A stretch of 64,000 bases of DNA from NCBI GenBank assembly GCA_021613535.1, contig CP075495.1, forward strand, positions 9,672,001-9,736,000. Reading direction: 5' to 3'. The position numbers were made by a program, and so were the translations under genes. Below the pieces are notes generated by a model, which worked only from the letters and a program-made list of their open reading frames with translations, was not told the origin of the DNA and made no database searches. This document shows positions 50,341 through 61,001 of the stretch, in pieces. Each line of letters begins with the position of its first letter. Position 1 is the first letter of the stretch. Source of the DNA: Adineta vaga. Taxonomy: Eukaryota; Rotifera.

Positions 50341-51696
50341 TTATGTCAGACTGAGTAAAGGCACAAAATGATTAGGTTTCCATCCATTTTGACTTTCTTT
50401 GGAATAGATACCAGGTCGACCTGAACGTGAAAAAAGTAATTTGATCTCTATCGTTGCTGATGATGTTAATGGTTCTATTTTTTTCTCTTGGTCATCATTA
50501 TCATCAATCAATGCTATGAAAATAGCAGTGTTTATGTGTAGAAAATATGAATCTTTGTCACCATTCACTTTTGGATAAGCACACATAATACTAATATTCA
50601 ATACAGTTGGAATACTGAGAAGATCCCAAGCAGATACATGAGTTGAATCACGAACCATTTCTTTTGTTACATAATCTTCGAAATTTTCTAACAATGCTGA
50701 TAGATGTGCATATTGAGCTTGATAACCATTGATATTGAGAACAAGTTCAACAATATTTCGTGCTCGAAGTTCAACTGCTGTTAATGTCAATGAATGTGTT
50801 GCTGAACCAGCTTCAACTAATCGAAGAAATGAATTATAAAAACAGTTTCCATCTCCAACTACAACGAGTGGCATGGAACTTTTAAATTCTTGTGTACAAT
50901 GATTTTCTAGATAATATTCTGCGACAACATCACGTTTATGAATAGTTGGATCGAATCTTTGTACTGGATTATAAGAAAGTGGATAAGATCTTAAAATAGG
51001 TTTCAATGCTTTACATTCAAGTACAAGTTCGTTATAAGATTTTTCGGCAGCCATACGTAATCGTGCTAAGAATACATTGAATAATTCTGAACGTGCTAAT
51101 TCCGAACAATTTAAACATAAAAGTTGTCGATCAAAAGGTAACTGTTCATTTTTACAAAGTACACAATAACGACTTAATGCTGTTGATGTCAATGATCTGG
51201 TAGGAATTGATATTGAGCTTGTAGCATTTGCTTCACTATTGATTTGTTGAGCATAATTTGTCCATGCTGCTTCTTGTGGAGGAAAATGATTTGCTCCACA
51301 TGATATTGCTGGAAATGCAATTGAAGACAATTGATAGAGATTAGCTAGTATGAATGCTGTATTATAACATGATTGTAATAGAAAAGCAGCACGTTCTTTT
51401 TCTGCTTCAGTATAGAGTGGACCCACAGTATTGATCACAAATGGTACATCATTTTCTTCCGCTTTAAATTTTCCAATAAACATACGTGATTGTCCAACAG
51501 GACAGGAATTTTCTTGCATAGCCTTATGAATGGATACGACTTGATCCGTATAAAATTGACCCATCTTTTCATGAATTAGACGATCAACTCCTCCGTTTGG
51601 ATTCATATATTGATTCGTTGAATTTACAATTGCATCACATACTTCTTGACTTATATCACCGTGACGAATTAGTACAGCTAAAGAACCATTCTTCAA
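50341..51696 (-). CDS. Macrodomain - zinc knuckle - OTU/vertnin-like protease fusion protein
   Basis: An intact single-exon frame of 451 residues. Residues 5-147 resemble a macrodomain: GDISQEVCDAIVNSTNQYM (13-31), a Gly-Gly at 35-36, FVINTVGPLY (86-95), LLQSCYNTAFILANLY (106-121), and FPAISCGANHFPPQEAA (128-144) in place of the usual FPAISTGxxGFP loop. The last strand and helix of a full macrodomain are not evident. Residues 178-197 form a C-x2-C-x12-C-x2-C knuckle. Residues 275-451 resemble an OTU-type cysteine protease: VVVGDGNCFYNSFLRLV with candidate nucleophile Cys285, VELRARNIVELVL, AWDLLSIPTVLNISIMCAYP, and PNHFVPLL with candidate His443. This fits the vertnin-like OTU subgroup. Macrodomains bind or hydrolyse ADP-ribose and OTU domains cleave ubiquitin, so a joint role in removing or reading both marks is possible. 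That is inference. Confidence 0.7.
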   Translation of the reverse strand: MKNGSLAVLIRHGDISQEVCDAIVNSTNQYMNPNGGVDRLIHEKMGQFYTDQVVSIHKAMQENSCPVGQSRMFIGKFKAEENDVPFVINTVGPLYTEAEKERAAFLLQSCYNTAFILANLYQLSSIAFPAISCGANHFPPQEAAWTNYAQQINSEANATSSISIPTRSLTSTALSRYCVLCKNEQLPFDRQLLCLNCSELARSELFNVFLARLRMAAEKSYNELVLECKALKPILRSYPLSYNPVQRFDPTIHKRDVVAEYYLENHCTQEFKSSMPLVVVGDGNCFYNSFLRLVEAGSATHSLTLTAVELRARNIVELVLNINGYQAQYAHLSALLENFEDYVTKEMVRDSTHVSAWDLLSIPTVLNISIMCAYPKVNGDKDSYFLHINTAIFIALIDDNDDQEKKIEPLTSSATIEIKLLFSRSGRPGIYSKESQNGWKPNHFVPLLSLT

Positions 51697-52162
51697 TGTG
51701 AAACATGTGCTATTATTGTCAAGTTTTTTGATTTCACTGAATAGATCAATAACGATATCAAATATAATATGGATTCATTCTCAAATAGATACTTACATGC
51801 CGGACATATTAATAAACGTAATATTTAATCAGAAATATTTCACAATTTTTTTTCCAACTTGATGCTATTCAAATAAATATAAAACCTTCACCATACTTGT
51901 TCTTTTACTTGAATGAAAAAAACGTAGATAAAGTTATTCTCGCTTGTTTTTTTTCTTCTTTTCCTTCTGTTAAAAACACAAACCACATGTTTTTATCGTG
52001 TTCTCATTTACGATAGAACAACCGACGACAAATAAGAAACATATGAATAAAAGTAAATCAAAGGAAATGAATTTATTGCTAGAATTCTACATAGACATAT
52101 AATAAACAGAAAGAAAACAGATTCTTATAGATGAGAGATGAGAATGAAAGAAAAATTATGTT
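51697..52162. other. Spacer between macro/OTU gene and tetraspan gene
   Basis: 466 bp between the tetraspan gene stop and the macro/OTU start, both on the minus strand. It is probably the macro/OTU promoter and 5'UTR. No gene seen. Confidence 0.5.
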
Positions 52163-53101
52163 TTAACATAGTGTGGCGACAGATTCATGTCGATATCGAC
52201 GAAATTCAAATTCAACATCAATACGATATACAGCAGTTAGAATACAACTAATAAAAACACAGCATGTACCAGCAACAAATGACCAAAAAGAATATCCATA
52301 TGCTGTAATTGTTTGTAAACGTTCAAAACCAAGAAATAATGCTAATGTAATCAATGCTAAAACAACTATTCGAAAAAAATCTCAATAAAAATATCTCCTT
52401 CTTCTTTTTCTTCGTTTGCTACATACCCGTGAGAATATTAGAAATTAATAAACATTCAATCATACATTTTGAAAATCGAATACTATCGAAAGATGCATTT
52501 GTATTTATTGTTTGTGTGAAAAGTAGAGCAATTATACCAACAAATATACAACCAAATGAAACTCCAATTAAAACTTTTTGATAATCTATAAAAGAGATCA
52601 TATGTATAAGAAGTATATCTAAAGTTCACTTCAATTCTTCTTTTACTGTCTCATATTCTATTGAAAATTGTTCTCTCTTATCGATTACTCGTGTTAAATA
52701 TCTTAAACCAACTTTCTCAATATCCGTGGATTGTCTTACATTTGTAAAGAATGAAATTTCTTCTATAAATATTTAAATGTTAATTTACCTAATAAATCAG
52801 GTCCACTGATCGATGAATTATGCCATTTCAACAATCGATTGAAGCATACATAAGCATCATCATAGAGAACATTGGTATAACGACTACTACTCGTTAAATT
52901 ATATATAGTAGCATATTGTTCGATATTATTTTGTTTATAAAGTCGTTGACACGATGTAATAATACCATTTGAACGTTCACCTATCATCGAATTTGTATTT
53001 TCATCAAGAAAAACAAGCCATCTTGATGTTGTTACACCCAAAATGAAAAGTGATATGGAAAGAAATAAAAGAATAAAATTGAAGAAGAGTAAGCAACTCA
53101 T
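52163..53101 (-). CDS. Claudin/PMP22-like four-TM protein
   Basis: Three exons, 52789-53101, 52427-52585 and 52163-52365, give 224 residues in frame. TM1 is CLLFFNFILLFLSISLFILG, followed by a long first extracellular loop starting SRWLVF and holding two Cys (IITSCQRLY; AYVCFNRLL) and NxS/T sites. TM2 (VLIGVSFGCIFVGIIALLF), TM3 (VVLALITLALFLGFERL) and TM4 (FWSFVAGTCCVFISCILTAV) follow, then a short basic tail ending in Cys. The topology, an early Trp and a loop Cys pair are features of the claudin/PMP22/EMP/GSG1 superfamily, but the W-GLW-C-C signature is not complete. A role in membrane contacts or as a channel subunit would fit. The start at ATG 53101 is the first Met; an earlier in-frame GTG at 53137 exists, so a 5' exon is possible. 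Confidence 0.6.
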
Positions 53102-54223
53102 GACTTTTAACTGTGTTAATTTCCTTTTTGATTCCACAATTGTTCGTTTGCCGTTCTGTCTTTTCTATGTCTACTTGGCCGCCAGTTGGAGCCCGACAAG
53201 AAATATAAATGATTGTGATAAGAACGGACAAAGAGTTTATATATATATATATGTATATGTGCACACAAACACTGATGAACGTTGTGTATAGTCGAAGTAT
53301 GTGTAATTCAAAACTCTTCTCTTTTTCTTCTTTTGTGCCTGATAAAGACACATATACTATACAAGAAGAAAAAAATTCTTTCCTCCTTCTTCTCTCAGAT
53401 TTTTTTGTACTCTCAATCGTTCTTTTCGAGTAAGTATTGTATTTGTAGGTATGATCGTGAGAAGCAAATATGAATAAGAAGAAAATGATAGACAAACGAC
53501 GAAGAAAAATTCTACCTAGGATTGATGAAGACTTACATAATGATTGTGTATTTGATGGAATTTGAAGAATATATATATCCGATTATATATATCTTCTATT
53601 TTCATGGAGATGATTGTTCATTCACTTAGTTCGATGCACTTTTATATTAAGATCAAAGACAGAGAAGAACATGTACGAACATGTTCAAGTGGAATAGTGT
53701 CTGAAGTGGAATGAATGAATAATTACAAGTCATCATCTGCTTGTGACAATGTATATAATAATCGAAAGAACAGAATTTTAACGAACTGTAATCTTTTGAA
53801 ACCTATCGAAATAATCTCTTGTAGAGTTCATTGAAATATTTTTACAATTCAAAGTGATAAATCTCTCGTTGTAGTTTTTATCATTGTTGTATAATTATAT
53901 CTTTTATTACTACTTAAAAGATCAAAAAGATTGAATGCTTAGAACTAATGACTAAATAGTCTATAAGAATTGCTAACACAATCATCAATCATTGAAAAAA
54001 ATGTTCATTTCTCTTTTTGTTATAATCAACATTATTATGTGACTGTGACAGGTAAATGATTCTACAAGTGCACAGATTTCTTTCAATAGAATCGATTCTC
54101 TTTTTTTTTTCTTGATTCAAGGAATATATCAATCTGAACATGAAATATTCATCAAGTTTATTTTCTCTTATAAATGTTTTGATCATATTTACATAAAAAC
54201 AAACAAAAAGTAAAGAAGGATGA
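53102..54223. other. Spacer upstream of tetraspan gene and downstream of ESS2
   Basis: About 1.1 kb. Near 53150-53420 there are T/C-rich tracts and a short TA run (53239-53256). Overlapping open frames on both strands at 53004-53495 are low-complexity. No gene seen. Confidence 0.45.
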
Positions 54224-55994
54224 TCATCGTTTTAAGTTCAAAAGATTATCGGTCAAACTACCAGCTATTGACGCATTTGTAGTTGTTGTTGTTGCACTGG
54301 GTGTTCTTGGTGAACTTTTAATAATTCCAATACTTAAGGGCGTTTTCGGTGTTCGATCACCGATAGCACTACTTCGTACAATGGGTGATGGTGTTAATGC
54401 ATGTTGTCGTTGTGTACTTGTAGATTGCGTACGTTGAATACCAAGACGGTTGGTTAAGAGACGTTGTGCTGCTGGACTCATACTTGATACAAGTAATCCT
54501 TTCGTTTGTTTTGAACTGTTAGAAGATGAAAAATTTCGATTGATTGTTTTCATTGCTTCGAGTTTCTTTTTTCGATGTTGTGCAGCATTCTTTTCGACTA
54601 ATTCTAAAGCTAATTGTTCGCGTACAGGTGTTTCTATAATTTTAAATTGTGGTCCCCTATTAATTGCGCATGGTGTCTCATTGCCTGCATCCAAACAAAA
54701 TGGTGTACCTTCAATTTGACCCCATGTCATCATTGGTGATTCGTCACCATGAGCACCAGGCATCGGGGATGGTGTTACAACAAAGCCATAGCCACCGACT
54801 TGTGGACTTGCTGTGTTTCTAATTTCTTGACCGCTAACATCGAATTTTGGTTGAGTCATTGCATTTGGACGAGCAGGTGTATCCGACGAGTCGAAGAATC
54901 AGCTTTTATTGTAAAAGGATCCACATCAAAACGAGTATTGGTATGATGAATAGCACGAACATGTTTTGCTTGTTCAATTTTTTCTGCTGCAGTCAGTTTA
55001 GCACCGTCAGGAACATACATAACAGCATTTTTAACAGTATAAGGCCAAAATTGTATGGAATCAGGATTATTTGTTTTGACTTGATCTTCAATTGATGGAA
55101 CGGGTAATTGATGAATTGGTTCACCGTCACTACTCTATAAAGATTTAAAAACAGTATTTTGTTGATGAGTTAATTATTTTTATAAAAAGGAAAGAAACAA
55201 AAGTTTCATACCGAATGTGTCAATGCTTGTTGTTCATAGAGCCAAGCGTGATGAACTTTACTACGGTCTTTTTTTTGTGTTTCTTCCATGATTTGTTCAA
55301 ATGAAAGGTTATCTTCACTCGTATTAATACTTAAATATTGATCAAGTCGAAGATCACGTGGCTTTTCTATAAAACAAAATTTTTACATGTGTCAAAAGTA
55401 AACGATTAAATGAAAAGAATAGAAATACATACTACGCATAGTTGATGTTGATGTTAGTGATTGTTTATCAAAATCATCATCATTATCACCAGTTTTTCTC
55501 CGACTGGTAGGTAATTCGTCTTCATCAAGTTCATTATCCTTCATTGTTTTTGGTGTATCAAGTCCTCTGTTAATCGGTGTTTCAAATGAACTTGATGGTG
55601 TATCTAAAAATTTTAAAACTTCATTATAATAAATTTTATGAAAGAATATATACATACCTCGAATACCCATCATCGATGGCGATGGACTTGGACCACGATG
55701 AATACTATATTTTGCATGCATATCTCTTAATGTTACCACATCATTTTTTTCAAGAGCTGTGAAATATTCTGCTTGTGCTCGGAGACGTTTTATATCAGGG
55801 AAAAAATCTCGCTCAATAATATGTCCTAAATCTTGAACAAATTCTTCTTCAGCAAGAATTTTACGTTTCTGTCGACGAGAAGATGGTGGTTGTTGTGTGA
55901 GAATTGCTGGTGGTAATGGTTTACGAAAGATATCAACATCTTTTTTAGGATTGTTTGATGTTGATAAAGATATTTCTGATGTATCATCAGTCAT
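54224..55994 (-). CDS. ESS2: ESS2 (DGCR14/Es2) splicing factor homologue with a one-base frameshift
   Basis: Exons on the minus strand are 55658-55994, 55433-55603, 55212-55366 and 54224-55134. The N-terminal block KRKILAEEEFVQDLGHIIER then DFFPDIKRLRAQAEYFTALE is diagnostic of the ESS2 family, as are YGFVVTPSPMPG and ESPMMTWGQIEGTPFCLD. A charged helix (LELVEKNAAQHRKKKLEAM) follows, then a Ser/Thr-Pro-rich tail. The family is nuclear and associates with late (C-complex) spliceosomes. Exon 4 is open from 55134 with NTRFDVDPFTIKADSS, but reaches a stop (at about 54860). The neighbouring frame continues DTPARPNAMTQPKFDV and the conserved C-terminal half. The exon sum (1,574) lacks one base of a multiple of three, so one base near 54890 seems lost. 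The first acceptor (56005-56006) lies 10 nt before the ATG. Confidence 0.88.
54884..54896 (-). other. Probable one-base frameshift in ESS2 exon 4
   Basis: Upstream frame reads ..FTIKADSS then STRRIHLLVQMQ and stops. The frame offset by one base reads SSDTPARPNAMTQPKFDV into conserved sequence. There is no room for an intron between the two frames and no homopolymer at the site. Confidence 0.75.
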
Positions 55995-56004
55995 GACTAT
56001 CAAT

Positions 56005-56006
56005 CT
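56005..56006 (-). promoter_or_regulatory. Splice acceptor 10 nt before ESS2 start (candidate SL trans-splice site)
   Basis: On the minus strand the sequence ttttttcttctag ends 10 nt before ATG 55994 and lies inside the 152-bp gap after the galactokinase stop. A strong acceptor with no obvious donor in the gap fits trans-splicing of a downstream operon gene. Confidence 0.5.
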
Positions 56007-56146
56007 AGAAGAAAAAAGTAATAATTATTATTAGAAAAATATTATGTAAAATAGCTAGAATATCTATAGAGTACAAATAAAACGCTTGATTATTCCACGA
56101 TATTTTTTTAGAAAAAACAACGGAATGATTATATTCATAATTAACA

Positions 56147-57579
56147 TTATTTGAGATTAATTTGACGAGCACCATCACATGATACAAATTGATAAAAATT
56201 TGCTTTGCCTTTATAACCTTTTTGAATGGTTTCGATGCATTTTTTCACTGCATCTTTTTTCACAAATGTGACTGTACAACCACCTAAAATAGACGAAATG
56301 AAAAGCGAAACTTCTGACAAAGATATCTTTACCAAAACCTGCACCAGTCATTCGTGAACCAAATACACCATCGACTGAACGTGCTAATTCAACAAGTTGA
56401 TCTAATTCATCGCATGATACTTGAAAATCATTACGTAATGATTCATGACTTTCATACATAAGACGACCGAATTCTTCATAATCATTATTTTCTAATGCTC
56501 GAGCACCAGCTTCAGTACGTTGACGTTCAGTTACAACATGACGGGCACGTTTTAGTGTAACTGCAGACATTTTATTCCGACCTTCTTCAAGTTCTTCAGT
56601 TGTTGAAACATCACGTAATGTCTTATGACCTAAATTTATAAATAATAACACGCTAAAACTTGTCTGATTAATATTATATGAAAGTATTCAAGGATCAATC
56701 TGATATACTTTTGTAAATGGATATTTGACATACCTAATGCTTTTGCAGCATCTTGACAATGTTGAACGTTTTCAGCAAATTTTCCTGAAGTTAATTCGTG
56801 TTTTACATTCGAATTTGTTACTAGAATACATAAATCTTTATCATTAAATGGAATTAATCTAGATGAATTATCATGACAATCAATTAATATAGCATGACCA
56901 GATTGTCCCATGCAAGATGCATATTGATCCATAACTCCACATGGAACATTAGCAAATGTTTGTTCAGCTTTGCAACATAATAATGCTTTATCAACTTTAG
57001 ATAATTGTAAATCTTGTGCATATTGATCTTGATAGAGTATTTCGAGAAATGTACACATAGCTACTTCAATAGAAGCTGAAGAACTAAGACCGCCACCAAT
57101 TGGTACAGATGTTGTGATAATGACACGAAATGGTCTTTTTTTATTTGGTTTAATTCGTTCAAGAAACAGAGCAAGTACACCAACAACATAATTTCCCCAT
57201 TTTGGTGATTCTAATGGCTTAATTGATTCCTTCTGATCCAGTTCAAATGATTTCGATTCTTCAATATCTTCTACATGAACAGAACAACATGTTTTCATAA
57301 AAAGTAAACGTTTTTCGCTGTCTATTCACCTGATAATGTATGAAAATAACAAATTTGATTATCTGTATCATCTAAAGGTTTACCAATAATCATTGTACCA
57401 ATTGGTATAGCCATGGGAAATACAAAACAATCATTATAATCGGAATGTTCACCAATTAAATTAACTCTTCCAGGAGCAAATGCACATATTGTTGGTTCAT
57501 CACCAGGAAATTCCTTTCGATAAGCATCAATCAATTGTTGTTGAAGTTCATCGACTGAAACAATTTTTTCCAATGCCAT
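56147..57579 (-). CDS. GALK1: Galactokinase (GHMP kinase)
   Basis: Four exons, 57330-57579, 56734-57270, 56333-56629 and 56147-56283, give 406 residues, close to the 392 of human GALK1. The galactokinase signature [14 protein letters not shown] is at residues 37-50. The GHMP ATP-binding glycine/serine loop is [14 protein letters not shown]. The catalytic-region motif [12 protein letters not shown] is present, and [17 protein letters not shown] closes the fold. The last intron splits the GFGG glycine codon and restores the motif exactly, which supports the splice site. The enzyme phosphorylates alpha-D-galactose at C1 with ATP in the cytosol, the entry step of the Leloir pathway. The gene is divergent from PDK1 (212 bp apart) and upstream of ESS2 on the same strand (152 bp). 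A GALK2 (GalNAc kinase) identity is less likely from the length but not excluded. Confidence 0.93.
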
Positions 57580-57791
57580 GATTTATACTTACGAAATCTA
57601 CGTCAACGAAAGAGTGTATATTAAAAAAAAGAAAGCAAAGTATCATCAGTCATCAAAATCGTTACCAAGATTTTTATTGGTCCTCTAACAGAACCAATAG
57701 GAATATCTTGTTTGTTTTCTATGTTCTTTTTAATGAATTTTTCTCTCATGTTTTTCCTTTTTCTTTTATGATTAGAAGTGAAACAACAACA
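57580..57791. promoter_or_regulatory. Bidirectional promoter between galactokinase and PDK1
   Basis: Only 212 bp separate the two divergent start codons. The interval is AT-rich with T/C tracts next to PDK1. An acceptor-like tag (57773-57775) sits 16 nt before the PDK1 ATG, possibly a trans-splice site or the end of a 5'UTR intron. Confidence 0.45.
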
Positions 57792-60700
57792 ATGACAGCA
57801 CCAAATCCTGCTTCGTTACGGATACCGAAAAAGACAGTCAAGGATTTTAAATTTATCAAAGAAATTGGCAATGGAGCTTATTCAACTGTAAATTTACAAA
57901 ATATTCAATTTTTTTTCATGAGAAAATAACAAAAATCTTGTTGCATCTTTTAATTATTTAGGTTTTTCTTGCTATAGAAACAGGTTCTAATCGTGAATTA
58001 GCGAGTAAGTTCAAATTTAAATATATAATCTAATTTTTTTTGAATTTTTTTCCCCTCTTTTAGTTAAAGCTGTTTCTAAAGAACTAGTCACAAGATTGAA
58101 AAAAATCTCTCAAGTCTTTCGAGAAAAAGATATTTTAGCTCGTCTTACGGATTGCACTTATGCTGTTAAACTTTATTGTACATTTCAAGATGAAAAATCT
58201 CTTTGTAAGTAATTTCAAATTAAATGAAAGTCTTTAATCAAACATATAGATGTACCAAGATCGTAGGATTCATCAAGGATTTTGAAAAAAGAAAAATAAC
58301 AGAATACCTGCTCTTTCGCATCATTGAAGCAAATAAATATTTCTGCATAGAATTATTGAAATCTGGAACTGGAATCTGTAGAATATTCATCGTAGAATTA
58401 TAAAGAATTGTATTCAAAGTGCACATTTTTCAATACACAGAGAGGTTTCTTTATTTAACAGCGTCTCATTCGACAACCTTTTGTATTAAATAATAATTCG
58501 TGATAAAAATCATTTCGCTATATATTCAGAATACAATCATACAATAGTCTGATTAGACCGATGTTTCTGTTCGTAAAAGCTGAGTACGAGTAGCTTAACG
58601 TGATAATTGATCATACGTCATGGAAACAATGAATAAATGATGAGAGATCGTGTGTCTATTTTCTTTAAAAATTCATGACTATGCCATTATATACTTGATT
58701 CGATAATCGGATAATTAAATATGATGTATGACGTCATTTACAACGACAAAATTTGGTACTCACGTATAGAAATAGTTACTGACAGTTCCGATTGAATTAT
58801 CAAAGTAGTTCTCGAGATGATCAATGTAATCTGTAAGATCTTTTGAATTTGATTTGAATGGAAAAATTAACGTTCTTTTTTTCGTAGATTTTGGTCTTAC
58901 ATATTGTCCAAATGGTGATCTTTTACAATATATCACAGATGCTGGTCATCTAGAAGAAGAAGTTGTACGATTTTATTCAGCTGAATTAATTGAGGCACTC
59001 GAACAATTACATAGTCGATATATAGTTCATCGTGATTTAAAAGTAAATTTCAGTTCATTGATATTTCGAGAACATATTTTCGGAATACACTATATATGTA
59101 TATCATTTTTTTTTCTAGCCAGAAAATATACTTTTAACAGATGATATGCACATTCAATTAACTGATTTTGGTTCCGGTGTGATTACTGAAAATACTAATC
59201 GTAAGTTTCATAGAGAAAAAGTGGATTTTATAAAAATTGTTTTTCGTCTTTTCTAGTTGATTCACAATCAAATGAAATAAAATCTAGTGATGAAGAAAAG
59301 AAACCGTTAAAGCGAACCAATTCTTTCGTTGGTACTGCTCAATTTGTAGCGCCAGAAATACTTAAACGTGGTACTATTCATTATGGGTGAATAAAAAAAG
59401 AACTCTTCTTTCATTCAATCCTTCATTTTCTCTTTCTTAGATCTGATTTATGGTCGTTAGGTTGTATTATATATCAAATGACTACAGGTAAACATTTATT
59501 TCGTGGAAGGTAAATTTGAAAATTTCTCTTAAGAAACAGAATTTAATAAACATTTGCATCAGTTTAGTCATGAATATGATATTTATAATGCTGTTTCACG
59601 TGTTTCGTATAAATTACCGGATGATTTTTCTTCACTAACTGCTGATCTTATTCGAAATCTCGTTGTGCTTGAACCGAGTGCTCGATTGGGTAGTGAAGAA
59701 ACTGGTGGCATGGAAAAACTCAAAGCACATCCATTTTTTAGTCAATTCTCTTATGATACCAAATGGGGTAATCTATTAAATCAACGTTCTCCACTTGAAG
59801 TCAAACCAAAACTTAGTTCAAGACCAAAACTTAGTAATGATGAGGTAATAAGTTCTTCACTGAATCACATGTTTTATTCATTTTTACTCTTCTATAAATT
59901 TATAACGTTCCTTTCTTTCGTTCTTCTTATCACATCAACTACTCTAAAATCTAAATTTACATACTGAGTCATTTCGTATATATATGAATATTGTATTTCA
60001 TTGTTTATTTCGTCAGTAAGAATATTACAGATGCAAAATGAATTAGCCTTTCATGCATATAGAAAAACAAAAGAAACTTGACGGAAGAACTGACTAAGTT
60101 TTTATCGTTTAGCTTCAAACAATATCGTCAGGTTTCGATGCTCGTGTCGAAGCTCGTTTAATTGGTTTACGCATGGCTTCTGATGCTCCAAATGGAATGG
60201 ATGCACTTGTTACTGGTTCATCGAACATTTCTTTAACGAATAAAACTTCTTCTGTACATAAAACAGATAGTCAAAGTTCATCATTGCAGCAAGGCAATAC
60301 ATCACCTACTGGACTATTTAATAATAATGCACCAATGACAGCACGAAGGTAAGAGTTTCATTGAAATCATTTTGTTTTGGATAATTTTTCTATTTAGATT
60401 ACAAACAACAGATCATGCTCTGTCACTATCTGAACAAGCTTCAAAGAATATTTATCATAAATTTGTTCAAAATAATCTAATTATTAAACAAGGAATTTTA
60501 GATAAGAAAAAAGTATGACGACAATTTATTTGATTCAATTAGTTGATTTTTTTTTCTGTAGGGTCTCTTTGCCAAACGACGGATGTTTTTGATTACAGAA
60601 GGACCTGCAATTTTCTATGTCGATCCAGATGCCATGGAATTGAAAGGAACTATTTCATGGTTTGTTAAGTCATTTTATTTCTAATCGATATTTATCTTTT

Positions 60701-61001
60701 CCTTTTCTAGGACAGCAGATTTGCGACTTGAACAGAAAGATATGAAAACATTCCTCCTCCATGTGGTAAATATTAACTTAAAAGTTTTCATTAAAAAGAA
60801 AAGTTCTTCATTTTCTAGCCCGGTCGAGCATATCATTTAACTGATCCTGAACAAGATGCAAATTCTTGGTGTAAAAGTCTTGCACAAATTCATTTTCAAT
60901 ATTATAATACAGATCCTAATCGAAAACTTTCGACAACGACATCATATTCTTCGACATCATCATCTTCAATGCACACTTCTGTTCCAGTGACTGAACTCTA
61001 A
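57792..61001 (+). CDS. PDPK1: 3-phosphoinositide-dependent protein kinase 1
   Basis: Thirteen exons (57792-57887, 57962-58004, 58064-58204, 58888-59042, 59119-59200, 59257-59386, 59441-59509, 59568-59844, 60113-60348, 60398-60512, 60562-60659, 60711-60765, 60819-61001) give 559 residues, almost the 556 of human PDK1. The kinase domain starts DFKFIKEIGNGAYST (Gly loop), with the ATP Lys in LAIKAVSK, Glu in VFREKDIL, HRDLKPEN catalytic loop, DFG in LTDFGSG, and an activation segment TNSFVGTAQFVAPEIL whose Ser corresponds to the autophosphorylated site. LGCIIYQM and LLVLEP-like VVLEPSARLG complete it. After a Ser-rich linker comes a C-terminal PH domain (QGILDKKKGLFAKRRMFLIT to ANSWCKSLAQIHF). 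PDK1 phosphorylates the activation loops of AKT, S6K and other AGC kinases at the membrane when PIP3 is present. Intron 3 is long (683 bp); the rest are short. Confidence 0.95.
58205..58887 (+). other. Long intron 3 of PDK1
   Basis: 683 bp with donor gtaagt and acceptor tttttcgtag. No coding potential recognised. It falls within the codon joining SLYF of the kinase hinge region. Confidence 0.75.

Noticed and set aside
53004-53495. 163-codon minus-strand frame overlapping the tetraspan first exon
   Set aside because: Reads through a TA repeat and overlaps the tetraspan exon in another frame; no protein character.
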